A DNA stretch of 64,000 nt from JADJYF01 sp043782755. Its GTDB lineage: Bacteria; Pseudomonadota; Gammaproteobacteria; Ga0077536. The translations under genes were made by a program, and so were the position numbers. The notes beneath the pieces were generated by a model. The model saw only the letters and a list, made by a program, of their open reading frames with translations, did no database searches and was not told the DNA's origin. The stretch is from the NCBI GenBank assembly GCA_043782755.1, contig JAYWAC010000199.1, positions 9,789 to 73,788 of the forward strand, in the 5' to 3' direction. Shown here in pieces: positions 33,178 to 42,626 of the stretch (its first letter is position 1; every line of letters begins with the position of its first letter).

Positions 33178-34803
33178 GTGCTCACAACTGCCAACGTCAC
33201 CATCCAATTCGGCGCCAAGCCCCTGTTCGAAAACGTCTCGGTCAAATTCGGCAATGGCAATCGCTATGGCCTGATCGGCGCCAACGGCTGCGGCAAATCG
33301 ACCTTCATGAAAATCCTCGGCGGTGAACTCGCGCCGACCAATGGCAACATCTCGATCGACCCAGGCGAGCGTCTCGGCAAGCTGCGCCAGGACCAGTTCG
33401 CCTTTGAGGACTGCACAGTGTTGAACACCGTGATCATGGGGCACGAGCAGTTGTGGGAAGTGAAATCGGAACGCGAGCGCATCTACGCCATGGAACACAT
33501 GAGCGAAGAAGACGGCATGCGCGTCGCCGAACTGGAAGTGCGTTTCGCCGAACTCGATGGCTACACCTGCGAATCGCGCGCTGGTGAGTTGCTGATGGGC
33601 GTCGGCATACCCATTGAACAGCATGAAGGCCCGATGAGTCAGGTCGCGCCAGGCTGGAAGTTGCGCGTGTTGTTGGCCCAGGCTTTGTTTGGCGAGCCAC
33701 ATATTCTGCTGCTCGACGAACCGACCAATAACCTCGACATCAACGCCATCCGCTGGTTGGAAGAGATCCTCAACACGCGCAGCTGCACGATGGTGATCGT
33801 GTCCCACGATCGTCACTTCCTCAACAGCGTGTGCACGCACATGGCCGATCTCGACTACGGCGAGCTGCGTGTGTATCCGGGCAACTACGACGACTACATG
33901 ACGGCCTCGACCGCAGTGCGCGAGCGTATGCTCGCCAACAATGCCAAGAAGCAGACCCAGATCGAAGATCTGAAACAGTTCGTCAGTCGCTTCTCGGCCA
34001 ACGCCTCGAAAGCACGCCAGGCCACCTCGCGCGCGCGCCAGATTGAGAAGATACAGCTCGAGGACGTCAAGCCTTCGAGCCGCGTCAATCCTTACATCCG
34101 CCTTGAGCAGAGCAAGAAGCTCCATCGCCTGGCGGTAGAAACCGAGAAACTGAGCAAGGGCTTTGACGGCGTAACGCTGTTCGACAAGCTCGACCTCGCA
34201 GTGGCGGCCGGTGAGCGCGTCGCGATCATCGGGCCTAACGGTATCGGTAAGACCACCCTACTGCATTGCCTGGCGGGCGATGTCACGCCGGACAAGGGCC
34301 AAGTGAAATGGGCCGAGAACGCCGAGGTCGGCTATGTGCGCCAGAACCGCGCGGCTGACTTCGAGAAAGACAGCAATCTGTTTGAATGGATGAGCCACTG
34401 GCGTCAGAAGGGCGACGATGACATGCGCGTGCGCGCGGTGCTCGGTCAGTTGCTGTTCTCCAAGGACGACAGCAATAAATCTGTACATGTGATCTCGGGC
34501 GGTGAAGAAGCACGCATGCTGTTTGGCAAGCTGGTGCTGGAAAAGCCCAATGTCTTACTGCTCGACGAACCGACCAATCACTTGGACATGGAATCCATCG
34601 AGTCGCTGAACCAGGCCTTGGACAATTATCCCGGCACGCTGATCTTCGTCAGCCATGATCGGGAATTCGTGTCTTCGCTGGCCACGCGCGTCATTGAGAT
34701 GACCCATGAAGGCATCATCGACTTCAAGGGCACTTATGATGAATATCTGCAGTCGCGCGGTCTGGAGAAAGCGGCACCCCGTAGAGTGCCCGCCAAAGCC
34801 TAG
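33178..34803 (+). CDS. ybiT: ABC-F family ATPase YbiT
   Basis: 541 residues, two tandem ABC domains with no membrane segments. Walker A motifs are GANGCGKST and GPNGIGKTT. The first signature is the YbiT-specific MSQVAPGWKLR in place of LSGGQ; the second is ISGGEEARM. Walker B motifs are LLLDEPTNNLD and LLLDEPTNHLD. Between them lies the basic P-site linker (SANASKARQATSRARQ). ABC-F proteins bind the ribosomal E site and relieve stalled translation. The GTG start at 33178 reproduces the family N-terminus MLTTANVTIQFG. It is a single-gene unit, ended by the hairpin at 34815-34840. Confidence 0.96.
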   Translation: MLTTANVTIQFGAKPLFENVSVKFGNGNRYGLIGANGCGKSTFMKILGGELAPTNGNISIDPGERLGKLRQDQFAFEDCTVLNTVIMGHEQLWEVKSERERIYAMEHMSEEDGMRVAELEVRFAELDGYTCESRAGELLMGVGIPIEQHEGPMSQVAPGWKLRVLLAQALFGEPHILLLDEPTNNLDINAIRWLEEILNTRSCTMVIVSHDRHFLNSVCTHMADLDYGELRVYPGNYDDYMTASTAVRERMLANNAKKQTQIEDLKQFVSRFSANASKARQATSRARQIEKIQLEDVKPSSRVNPYIRLEQSKKLHRLAVETEKLSKGFDGVTLFDKLDLAVAAGERVAIIGPNGIGKTTLLHCLAGDVTPDKGQVKWAENAEVGYVRQNRAADFEKDSNLFEWMSHWRQKGDDDMRVRAVLGQLLFSKDDSNKSVHVISGGEEARMLFGKLVLEKPNVLLLDEPTNHLDMESIESLNQALDNYPGTLIFVSHDREFVSSLATRVIEMTHEGIIDFKGTYDEYLQSRGLEKAAPRRVPAKA

Positions 34804-34814
34804 TCCCTCAGGAA

Positions 34815-34840
34815 TGTGTCGGAGCATGCGCCCCGACACA
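34815..34840. terminator. Hairpin between convergent genes
   Basis: TGTGTCGG, ten bases, CCGACACA: perfect eight-base arms between the ybiT stop and the luciferase-like gene stop. A bidirectional terminator is likely, although no clear T-run follows. Confidence 0.55.
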
Positions 34841-34857
34841 GGCCGCAACGCTAACGC

Positions 34858-36006
34858 TTAAGCCGCGTCTTCACGCACTTCAATCGGCTGCGGATTCAGT
34901 TCCTGCAGCGCCGGCAACACTTCCTTGGCAAAGAGCTTCATGCTCTTCTCCGCCATCTTCATCGGCATGCCACCGTACTTGAAGACGAACATGATTTCCT
35001 CGCAACCGAACTGCATGGCCAGATCCTTGGCGCGCTTGATGGTCTGCGTCGGCGTGCCCCACGGATGGGAGTCGACGAAACCACGCAGGAAAGGCGTCGG
35101 ATCAGCAGCCAGTGCTTTCTGCATCGCGCCATAGGACTCATAACCCTTGATGTTGCCGAGGTGACTGCCGCGCAGCTCGTAGTGACGCAGCGCCGAATCG
35201 GCGTACTCCACCATGTATTGCTCGGCACCCGCTTGCGCTTCGGCCTCGGTCTCGGCCACATACGTCCACAACGCGAGCTTGGTTTTGGACGGCGCGAAGC
35301 CGGCCTTGGCATGCAGGCGTGCATACTTGCGCGCCGTTTCGAGCGAGAGCCCCAAGCTCGTGGTGGGAATCACCAACGGCCGCACACCGTGACGCGCGAT
35401 GATCTCGACGGTCTCGTCGGTACCGCCGGCACACCATAGATTGGCGCTCAAATCGCGGTCCGGTTGCGGGCGCAGTTTGAGCCCTTTAATCTTGTAGTGC
35501 TTGCCGTCGAAATCGCACTTGCCGGTCGCGAGCAGCTTATTCAAGACCTGCAGCGATTCGTCGAAACGCTCGCGCGCCTCACCCTGATCGATGGAAAGGC
35601 CTGCGTATTCACGACGACCAAGACCCCGGCCGACGCCACAGATAATCTCGCGCTTGGGGCCTAAAAAAGTGTCGAGCATATTGATGTCTTCGGCGACGCG
35701 CACCGGGTTGTGCCACGGCAACACGGTGACCATGGTGCCAAGGTCGACACGCTTGGTGATACCCGCCACATAGGTCAGGTATTGCAGCGGGTTGGTGATC
35801 ATCGTGTAAGGCGTGAAGTGATGCTCGATGGTCCACACTGCGTCGAAGCCGGTGTCATCGGCGATACGTGCGATATCCAGCTCTTCCAGGACGATCTCGC
35901 GATCGGATTGTTGCGGACGGGCCGCGACTTGCTCGCCGCGCTCTTCCGCTTCGTAACGATCCCAGTCCGAATAATTCTGATTAAAGATTGTGGCGCCTAC
36001 GCGCAT
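34858..36006 (-). CDS. Luciferase-like (LLM) flavin-dependent oxidoreductase
   Basis: 382 residues of the bacterial luciferase-like TIM-barrel family. Characteristic stretches are WTIEHHFTPYTMITNPLQYL, DLGTMVTVLPWHNPVRVAEDINMLD and ICGVGRGLGRREYAGL. Such enzymes use reduced FMN or F420 with O2 to hydroxylate or cleave alkanes, sulfonates or other substrates. The ATG at 36006 is chosen because GGGAGAAA lies upstream and the family begins there (MRVGATIF); a longer frame to 36102 has no support. It stands alone 220 bases downstream of a crotonase gene. The flavin reductase at 30028 could in principle serve it. Substrate unknown. Confidence 0.9.
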   Translation of the reverse strand: MRVGATIFNQNYSDWDRYEAEERGEQVAARPQQSDREIVLEELDIARIADDTGFDAVWTIEHHFTPYTMITNPLQYLTYVAGITKRVDLGTMVTVLPWHNPVRVAEDINMLDTFLGPKREIICGVGRGLGRREYAGLSIDQGEARERFDESLQVLNKLLATGKCDFDGKHYKIKGLKLRPQPDRDLSANLWCAGGTDETVEIIARHGVRPLVIPTTSLGLSLETARKYARLHAKAGFAPSKTKLALWTYVAETEAEAQAGAEQYMVEYADSALRHYELRGSHLGNIKGYESYGAMQKALAADPTPFLRGFVDSHPWGTPTQTIKRAKDLAMQFGCEEIMFVFKYGGMPMKMAEKSMKLFAKEVLPALQELNPQPIEVREDAA

Positions 36007-36226
36007 GGTCGGTTTCTCCCTTGGTTGAATGGCATGACGATGGTCGGCTTCACCGGATGCGAGCCCAGACCAGCACCGATACATCGACGTTCGCACAATC
36101 ATGACCGCTTTGCTTGATTCGCCTCAAGCAGCAGGCCGTGCATCGCGCACGAAACGCGCACGCGGTGGAATTTCCAATCCTAAGGCGAAGCTTGTCTCCC
36201 CCCGAATAGGTGTAGGCCTGTCATCC

Positions 36227-37060
36227 TTACAGGCTGATGCGCTTGAAAGCCGGCTCGCGCTGTTCAAGAAAGGAGCGCACGCCTTCGCGGAAATCAGGCC
36301 GCGTGAGGCTTTCCTCCATGAGTCGGTTGGTCTCTTCCATGGCCGGCCCCAAGGTCAGCATAAGATGACGATAGACCTGCTGCTTGATGATCATGATCGA
36401 AGTCGGCGAGACAGTGCGTGCCAGTTCGACGATATATTGGCGCGCGCTTTCAAGTGCGGTGCCGGTTTCACAGAGACGATCAGCGAGACCGATCTTCTCA
36501 GCTTCTTCGCCATCGAAACGTCGCGCACTCCATAGGATATCGAGTGCACGCGAAGTACCGATCAGACGCGGCAGCAACCAGCTCACGCCATGCTCGGCCA
36601 CCAGGCCACGGCCGGCGAAGGCGGTCGAGAATTTGGCCTGACGTTCGACGAAACGCATGTCGCTCAAGACTGCGAAGCAGAAGCCTAAACCCGCACACGG
36701 TCCGTTGATGGCGGCCAACACCGGTTTGCGCACCGCCAGCAGATAGGTGTAGGCAATGCTGAAGTCGGCGCCCATCGCGGCATCGCCCGGCGCGGCGGCG
36801 AGTGCCGAGTCTTCTTCGCCAGCGAGACTCGCGGCTGCCGAGATTTCGTCCAGCGCCGCCATGTCCATGCCGGCGCAGAAGCCGCGCCCGGCACCGGTCA
36901 GAATGATGCCGACCACACACGGATCGCGCACGGCGGCCGCCACCGCGTGGCGGATCTCGGCCAGCATGGTGCGCGTGAAAGCGTTCAGCCTCTCGGGCCG
37001 GTTCATGGTGATGATGGCGACCGGATCCTCGACCCGATAGAGAATGTCTCGATACTGCAT
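36227..37060 (-). CDS. Enoyl-CoA hydratase/isomerase-family protein
   Basis: 277 residues of the crotonase fold. The oxyanion-hole motif GAGRGFCAGMDMAAL is intact. In the first catalytic segment (GPCAGLGFCFAVLSD) the usual Glu is missing, with Cys in its place, while the second segment GLVAEHGVSWLLPRLIG keeps Glu. This pattern occurs in members that act as hydratases or isomerases with one acid. The ATG at 37060 has GGGAG close upstream. It diverges from a second crotonase-family gene at 37228 across a 167-base region, so the two may share a control element. Confidence 0.88.
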   Translation of the reverse strand: MQYRDILYRVEDPVAIITMNRPERLNAFTRTMLAEIRHAVAAAVRDPCVVGIILTGAGRGFCAGMDMAALDEISAAASLAGEEDSALAAAPGDAAMGADFSIAYTYLLAVRKPVLAAINGPCAGLGFCFAVLSDMRFVERQAKFSTAFAGRGLVAEHGVSWLLPRLIGTSRALDILWSARRFDGEEAEKIGLADRLCETGTALESARQYIVELARTVSPTSIMIIKQQVYRHLMLTLGPAMEETNRLMEESLTRPDFREGVRSFLEQREPAFKRISL

Positions 37061-37227
37061 GCTGCGCTCCCCTGCACTGCGTGTATGGCTGGGCCATGCT
37101 GGCGGGCCATACGATGAAAATGACGATGAATGATTTGGCTGACGGGCAGGATACCATCGCTCCGCCGGTCGCTTGCGAAGGCCTCGGCCCGCCTCGACAA
37201 TACTGGCCTAGCCCCGGGAGTACGACG

Positions 37228-38031
37228 ATGACCGCCAGCCAAGCACAGACCAGCACCGAACTCGATGTTAGCTATGATCTCAAGGACGGCATCGCCACCC
37301 TCACGCTGAATCGTCCGAGCCGCTACAACACCCTGACCGGCGACGTCATCGCCACGCTCAGCGCCCATCTCGCGGCGATCGCCGCGAGCAATGAAGTGCG
37401 CGTGGTGATCATTGCGTCTACCGGCAAAGCGTTTTCCACCGGGCACGATTTGAAAGAAATGAACGCCAACCGCGACGAGAGCTTTTATCGTCGCCTGCTG
37501 GCCGATTGCTCACGCATGATGCAGGCCATCGTCGCCTTACCTCAACCGGTCATCGCCCAGGTGCAGGGCATCGCCACCGCCGCCGGTTGTCAGCTGGTCG
37601 CGAGTTGCGATCTGGCGATCGCAGGCCGCAGCGCGCGCTTCGCCACCAATGGCATCGCTAACGGTCTCTATTGCGCGACGCCATCGGTGGCCTTGAGTCG
37701 TGTGGTGCACCGCAAGCACGCGCTGGAAATGCTACTGACTGGCGACTTCATCGACGCCGCCCGCGCCGCCGAGATTGGCCTCGTCAATCACGTCGTCGAC
37801 GATGCCGATCTCGCCCAGACCACGCGCGACCTGGCTGGTCGCATCGCCGAGAAATCGCAATACGCGGTGCGTCTCGGCAAGGCCTCGTTCTACCGCCAGA
37901 TCGACCAGGGATTGGACAGTGCCTATCGCGGCACCTCTCAAGAACTGGTGTGCAATCTGCTCGCGACCGACGGCATCGAAGGACTGAATGCCTTCATCGA
38001 GAAGCGCCCGCCGCAATGGCAGGACCGCTGA
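37228..38031 (+). CDS. Crotonase-family protein lacking both catalytic glutamates (ECHDC3-like)
   Basis: 267 residues. The fold markers are clear (TLTLNRPSRYNTL, STGKAFSTGHDLKEM, TAAGCQLVASCDLAIAG), but the first catalytic position is Gln (GCQL) and the second segment reads NGIANGLYCATPSVALSR with no acid. This matches ECHDC3-type members of the enoyl-CoA hydratase family, whose reaction is not well defined. The ATG at 37228 has GGGAG 7 bases upstream; longer starts have no family counterpart. It is followed after 76 bases by an acyl-CoA synthetase, with which it is probably co-transcribed. Confidence 0.88.
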   Translation: MTASQAQTSTELDVSYDLKDGIATLTLNRPSRYNTLTGDVIATLSAHLAAIAASNEVRVVIIASTGKAFSTGHDLKEMNANRDESFYRRLLADCSRMMQAIVALPQPVIAQVQGIATAAGCQLVASCDLAIAGRSARFATNGIANGLYCATPSVALSRVVHRKHALEMLLTGDFIDAARAAEIGLVNHVVDDADLAQTTRDLAGRIAEKSQYAVRLGKASFYRQIDQGLDSAYRGTSQELVCNLLATDGIEGLNAFIEKRPPQWQDR

Positions 38032-38107
38032 ATCGACGTCACTGATTTCGACTGAGCGCACGCACATCGCGCGCGCATCGCATCATTTCGCACAAGGAAC
38101 TCTCGGC

Positions 38108-39754
38108 ATGAACGACGCCGTCCGCAATCCCTACGAGCAAGACCTCGATCAGGTCCCCGCCAACTATGTACCGCTCTCGCCGCTCAGCATGATCGCGCGC
38201 GCGGCGGCGGTCTATCCCAATCGGCTGGCGGTGGTGCACGGCACGCGCCGTTACAGCTGGCTGGAAACTTTCACGCGCTGCCGACGACTGGCCTCGGCGC
38301 TGTCCAAGCGCGGCATAGGCCGCGGCGATACCGTGGCGGTGATCGCGACCAATATTCCGGCTTTCTATGAAGGCTTGTTTGGTATTCCGGCGACCGGCGC
38401 AATCATCAATCCGATCAACATTCGTCTCGATGCCGAAGCCATCGCCTTCATTCTCGATCACGGCGAAGCCAAGCTCGTGTTGGTCGACACCGAGTTCGCC
38501 GCTGTCACGCGCGACGCGCTGGCGATGGCCAAGGTCAAACCGCTGGTCATCGACATCGCCGACGAAGACGCGCCTTGTCACGATCGCATCGGCGTCATGG
38601 AATACGAAGACTTCATCCAGGACGGCGATGCCGACTTCCCGTGGGTGTTACCGGACAACGAATGGCAGGCGATGGCGCTCTGCTATACCTCGGGCACGAC
38701 CGGCAACCCCAAGGGCGTGGTCTATCACCATCGCGGTGCTTATCTCAATGCCATCAGCTGCGCGATGGCCTGGAACATGGTGCATCATCCGGTCTATCTG
38801 TGGACCTTGCCAATGTTCCATTGCTGCGGCTGGACCTTTCCGTGGACCATCGCCGCACTGGCCGGCACCAATATCTGTCTGCGCCACATTGCCGCCAAAC
38901 CCATCTACGACGCCATTGCTGATCACAAGGTCACACATTTCTGCGGCGCGCCCATCGTTTTGAATTTCATCATTCACGCGCGCGCCGAGGACAAACGTCC
39001 ACTGCCGTATACGGTCGAAGTGATGACCGCCGGCGCGGCGCCGCCGGCGGCAATACTGCGCTCCATGGAAGCCAATGGCTTTCACATCACCCACACCTAT
39101 GGCCTGACCGAGGTCTATGGCCCGGCGGTGTTCAATGCGCCGCAGGACGACTGGGTGACACTCGACGAAGAAGCCTATGCCGAAAAACTGATCCGCCAAG
39201 GCGTGCGCTATCACGTGCTGGAAGATCTGGAAGTCATGGACCCGGAAACCATGCAGCCGGTGCCGCGCGATGGCGAGACACTGGGCGAAGTGATGTTCAA
39301 GGGCAATGTCGTGATGCGCGGCTATCTCAAGAACAAAAAGGCCACTGAAGAATCATTGGCCGGCGGTTATTTTCATTCCGGCGATCTGGCGGTGATGTAT
39401 CCCGATGGTTACATCCAGATCAAGGATCGCTCTAAGGACATCATCATTTCCGGCGGCGAGAACATTTCGTCCATCGAAGTGGAAGAAGTGTTGTACAAGC
39501 ATCCGGATATTCTCGAAGCGGCAGTGGTTGCGCGCCCCGATGAGAAATGGGGCGAGACGCCCTGCGCCTTCGTGACCCTGAAGCCGGGTGCGGGCGAAGT
39601 GAGCGCCCAGCAGATCATCGCCTACTGCCGCGAGAAGCTCGCGCACTTCAAGGCGCCGAAGACCATCGTGTTCTGCGATCTGCCAAAGACCGCGACCGGC
39701 AAGATTCAGAAGTTCAAGTTGAGGAAGGATGCGGAGGCGATGGGGAGTCGGTAA
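38108..39754 (+). CDS. AMP-forming acyl-CoA synthetase
   Basis: 548 residues. It activates a carboxylic acid to its CoA thioester through an acyl-adenylate. The P-loop-like YTSGTTGNPKGV, the HTYGLTEVYGP motif, the hinge GDLAVMYPDGYIQIKDRSKD with IIISGGENI, and the C-terminal lysine in KTATGKIQKF are all present. The N-terminal block (VPLSPLSMIARAAAVYPNR) resembles the AAE/short-to-medium-chain ligase branch. The ATG at 38108 with AAGGA upstream is preferred over a frame extending into the preceding gene. It probably feeds the beta-oxidation enzymes in this window; the chain length or ring substrate is open. Confidence 0.95.
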   Translation: MNDAVRNPYEQDLDQVPANYVPLSPLSMIARAAAVYPNRLAVVHGTRRYSWLETFTRCRRLASALSKRGIGRGDTVAVIATNIPAFYEGLFGIPATGAIINPINIRLDAEAIAFILDHGEAKLVLVDTEFAAVTRDALAMAKVKPLVIDIADEDAPCHDRIGVMEYEDFIQDGDADFPWVLPDNEWQAMALCYTSGTTGNPKGVVYHHRGAYLNAISCAMAWNMVHHPVYLWTLPMFHCCGWTFPWTIAALAGTNICLRHIAAKPIYDAIADHKVTHFCGAPIVLNFIIHARAEDKRPLPYTVEVMTAGAAPPAAILRSMEANGFHITHTYGLTEVYGPAVFNAPQDDWVTLDEEAYAEKLIRQGVRYHVLEDLEVMDPETMQPVPRDGETLGEVMFKGNVVMRGYLKNKKATEESLAGGYFHSGDLAVMYPDGYIQIKDRSKDIIISGGENISSIEVEEVLYKHPDILEAAVVARPDEKWGETPCAFVTLKPGAGEVSAQQIIAYCREKLAHFKAPKTIVFCDLPKTATGKIQKFKLRKDAEAMGSR

Positions 39755-39790
39755 AGGCTCAGCGCCGAATCCGGGTTTACCTCCCCCCTC

Positions 39791-39867
39791 TGTGGGTCCG
39801 ACTTCAGTCGGGCCCACAATGAAATGTGTAGATAGAAGGATGGATGTGCGATTGAATTCGCACATCC
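39791..39867. repeat. Two REP-like hairpins between convergent genes
   Basis: TGTGGGTCCGAC-TTCA-GTCGGGCCCACA (39791-39818) has twelve-base arms with one T-C mismatch that pairs as G-U in RNA. GGATGTGCGA-TTGAAT-TCGCACATCC (39842-39867) has perfect ten-base arms. The second carries the same GTGCGA/TCGCAC core as the REP copies at 16.2-18.9 kb. They lie between the acyl-CoA synthetase and leuD and probably terminate both. Confidence 0.7.
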
Positions 39868-39880
39868 CAAGGCACTGCCT

Positions 39881-40519
39881 TCAAGCAAACAACCAGGGGG
39901 CTTCCGCCTTCTTCTTCGTCTCATAGGCCTTGATGTCATCGGCATACTTCAACGACAAGCCAATGTCATCGAGACCATGCAGTAGACGCTCTTTCAAATC
40001 CGCCTTGAAATCGAACTTGTATAGCGCGCCACTCGCCGTGGTCACTGTCTGCGCGACGAGGTCGACCTTAAGCTTGTAGCCCGGCGTTACCGCCACTTGC
40101 TGGAACAGCAGATCGACCACCGCGTCCGGCAAGGTCAGTGGCAGGAGACCATTCTTGCAGGCGTTACTAAAGAAGATGTCGGCATAGCTCGGCGCAATCA
40201 GCGCGCGAATGCCGAAATCATATAACGCCCACGGCGCATGTTCGCGCGATGAACCACACCCAAAGTTATCACGCGCCAGCAGGATCTCGGCGCCCTTGTA
40301 GCGCGCCTGATTCAGCGCGAAGTCTGTGTTCAAAGGCCGCTTGCTGTTGTCTTGATCCGGTTCGCCCTTGTCGAGATAACGCCATTCGTCAAACAGGTTC
40401 GGACCGAAGCCGGTGCGCTTGATCGACTTCAAGAACTGCTTGGGAATGATCGCGTCGGTGTCGACGTTGGGACGATCGATGGGCACGACCAGGCCGTGCA
40501 ATTGCGTGAATGCCTGCAT
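39881..40519 (-). CDS. leuD: 3-isopropylmalate dehydratase, small subunit
   Basis: 212 residues. Swivel domain of isopropylmalate isomerase, which pairs with LeuC in leucine synthesis to convert 2- to 3-isopropylmalate. The N-terminal VPIDRPNVDTDAIIPKQFLK and the substrate-binding loop DNFGCGSSREHAPWAL are diagnostic. ATG at 40519, 3 bases after the leuC stop, so it is coupled to leuC. leuA and leuB are not next to it in this window. The gene ends just before a pair of REP hairpins. Confidence 0.97.
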   Translation of the reverse strand: MQAFTQLHGLVVPIDRPNVDTDAIIPKQFLKSIKRTGFGPNLFDEWRYLDKGEPDQDNSKRPLNTDFALNQARYKGAEILLARDNFGCGSSREHAPWALYDFGIRALIAPSYADIFFSNACKNGLLPLTLPDAVVDLLFQQVAVTPGYKLKVDLVAQTVTTASGALYKFDFKADLKERLLHGLDDIGLSLKYADDIKAYETKKKAEAPWLFA

Positions 40520-40522
40520 GAT

Positions 40523-41923
40523 TCAAAACTCCCGCACGTCGACGAAGTGACCGGCGATAGCGGCCGCTGCGGCCATCGCCGGGCTGACCAGATGGGTGCG
40601 CCCATTGCGACCCTGACGACCTTCGAAATTACGATTCGAGGTGCTCGCGCAACGCTCGCCCGGCTCGAGTTGATCGGGATTCATACCCAGACACATCGAG
40701 CAACCCGGTTCGCGCCAATCGAAACCCGCGTCGCGAAAGATCTTGTCCAAACCTTCCGCTTCGGCCTGTTGCTTGATCAGGCCCGAGCCCGGCACCACCA
40801 GCGCGGCCTTGACCGAGGCCGCACGCTTACGCCCTTTCACCACCGCCGCCGCCGCGCGCAAGTCTTCGATGCGCGCATTGGTGCAGGAGCCAATGAAGAT
40901 CTTGTCGACCGCAATGTCGGTGATGGGCGTGCCCGCTTTCAGATCCATGTACTTCAGCGCATTGCGCATGCCGATGCGACGCGTCTCATCGCTGGCCGCT
41001 TCCGGATCCGGCACCACGTCGCCGATGGCGACCACCATTTCCGGCGACGTGCCCCACGACACCTGCGGTTCGATTTCATCACCGTTAATAGTGATCTCGG
41101 TGTCGAACTTCGCATCGGCATCAGAATGCAGATCCTGCCATTGCGCCACGGCTCTCTCCCAATCTGCACCACTCGGCGCATAGGGACGACCGTTGACGTA
41201 GTCACGCGTGATGTCATCGAACGCGATGAGACCCGCACGACCGCCGGCCTCAATGGACATATTGCACACCGTCATGCGCCCTTCCATGCTCATCGCGCGT
41301 ATCACCGGGCCGGCGTATTCCATGGTGTGGCCGGTGGCACCGGCGGTGCCGATCATGCCGATGATGTGCAGGATGAGATCCTTGGGCGTCACGCCACGCG
41401 AGAGCGCGCCGTTGACGGTGATGCGCATGTTACGGGCCTTGCTCAGCACCAGACATTGGGTGGCGAGCACATGCTCGACTTCCGAGGTACCAATGCCGAA
41501 GGCCCAGGTCGCCAGTGCGCCGTTGGTGGCGGTATGGGAATCGCCACAAACGATGGTCATGCCGGGCAAACTCCAACCCTGTTCGGGACCGGTGACGTGC
41601 ACGATACCCTGACGGATGTCACCGATGTCGTGATGCAGGATGCCGTAGGTCTTGCAGTTCTTGGACAAGGTATCGAGCTGCAGACGCGCTATCGGGTCCT
41701 TGATATTCGTGACGTCCTCGGTCGGCACGTTGTGATCCGACACCGCCTTGGTCCCGGTCACGCGCCACAGCGGGCGGTTGGCCAGCTCCAGACCCTCGAA
41801 GGCCTGCGGCGTGGTGACCTCATGAGCGATGTGACGGTCGATGTAGACCAGCGCCGAGCCATCGTCGAACTCACGCACGAGATGGGACTGCCAGAGCTTG
41901 TCGTAGAGGGTTTTTCCAGCCAT
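40523..41923 (-). CDS. leuC: 3-isopropylmalate dehydratase, large subunit
   Basis: 466 residues, aconitase family. It holds the 4Fe-4S cluster: ligand cysteines are seen in IFIGSCTNARIEDL and in EPGCSMCLGMN, and the substrate region VCGDSHTATNGA is intact. The ATG at 41923 gives the family N-terminus MAGKTLYDKLW. It is first in a two-gene operon with leuD. The upstream region (41924-42095) is shared with the divergent Sel1 gene and contains TAGACT on the minus strand near 41958, a possible -10 element. Confidence 0.97.
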   Translation of the reverse strand: MAGKTLYDKLWQSHLVREFDDGSALVYIDRHIAHEVTTPQAFEGLELANRPLWRVTGTKAVSDHNVPTEDVTNIKDPIARLQLDTLSKNCKTYGILHHDIGDIRQGIVHVTGPEQGWSLPGMTIVCGDSHTATNGALATWAFGIGTSEVEHVLATQCLVLSKARNMRITVNGALSRGVTPKDLILHIIGMIGTAGATGHTMEYAGPVIRAMSMEGRMTVCNMSIEAGGRAGLIAFDDITRDYVNGRPYAPSGADWERAVAQWQDLHSDADAKFDTEITINGDEIEPQVSWGTSPEMVVAIGDVVPDPEAASDETRRIGMRNALKYMDLKAGTPITDIAVDKIFIGSCTNARIEDLRAAAAVVKGRKRAASVKAALVVPGSGLIKQQAEAEGLDKIFRDAGFDWREPGCSMCLGMNPDQLEPGERCASTSNRNFEGRQGRNGRTHLVSPAMAAAAAIAGHFVDVREF

Positions 41924-42095
41924 GTGAATGACGCTCGAGCTTGCGAAGGGCGGCTAGTCTACCATCGCCGCAGCAGGCTTGACCTCGCGCCACGAACAGA
42001 CAGGAAGAGGCTGGGGACGAAGCTTGGGATGGCCGTCGCAACTCGGCTAAGATGCGAGGCCATCGCGCCTTGCCACGGCCCGGAGAACATGACCG

Positions 42096-42599
42096 ATGCA
42101 CGACAAGAAACGCTACATCGCGGGCCTGCTGCTGCTGGTCGCAAGCCACGCCTATGCCGACTTCAACGATGGCGTGGTGGCGCTGATGGCGGGCAAGTTC
42201 GAGACCGCACTAAAGGTCTTCGTGCCGCTCGCAGAGACCAATAATCACGCCTATGCCCAATACTTCCTGGCGCGCATGTACGAGCGCGGTGAGGGCGTGC
42301 CCCAGGACCGCAAAGCCGCAGCCAAGTGGTATCGCAAGGCCGCCGAGCAAGGGGTCAACGATGCCCAGTTCCACCTCGCCACGATGTACGAAAATGGCGA
42401 CGGCGTGCCCAAGGATATGGAATACGCCTATGGCTGGTACAGCGTCGCGGCCCACCTCGGCAGCGCCAAGGCCGGGCCGGCCCTGGAGCACACTAAGAAC
42501 CAGTTGCGCGGGGATGAGCTGGTCGAGGCCGACAAGCTGTCGCGGGAATTGATTACGAAATACGGCACGGTGCCGGAAAGTACATCGCGCGCGCAATGA
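42096..42599 (+). CDS. Secreted Sel1-repeat (TPR-like) protein
   Basis: 167 residues. The signal peptide is residues 1-21 (KKRYIAGLLLLVASHAYA). It is followed by Sel1-like repeats: AQYFLARMYERGEGVPQD, then AAKWYRKAAEQGVNDAQ and FHLATMYENGDGVPKD, each about 36 residues, then a partial repeat. It is a periplasmic protein-protein interaction scaffold; the partner is unknown. ATG at 42096 with GGAG 10 bases upstream. It diverges from leuC and converges on the last gene of the TPS locus, 27 bases away, but is not part of that operon. Confidence 0.85.
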   Translation: MHDKKRYIAGLLLLVASHAYADFNDGVVALMAGKFETALKVFVPLAETNNHAYAQYFLARMYERGEGVPQDRKAAAKWYRKAAEQGVNDAQFHLATMYENGDGVPKDMEYAYGWYSVAAHLGSAKAGPALEHTKNQLRGDELVEADKLSRELITKYGTVPESTSRAQ

Positions 42600-42626
42600 G
42601 CGTGGCGGGACAGATGACAGATCGAC

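Noticed and set aside
33600..33670. Degenerate signature motif in the first ABC domain of YbiT as a defect
   Set aside because: By recollection the YbiT branch normally has xxVAPGWKLR at this site.
40352..42244. A 630-codon plus-strand frame opposite leuC-leuD
   Set aside because: leuC and leuD are unmistakable on the minus strand; the antisense frame is a high-GC shadow.
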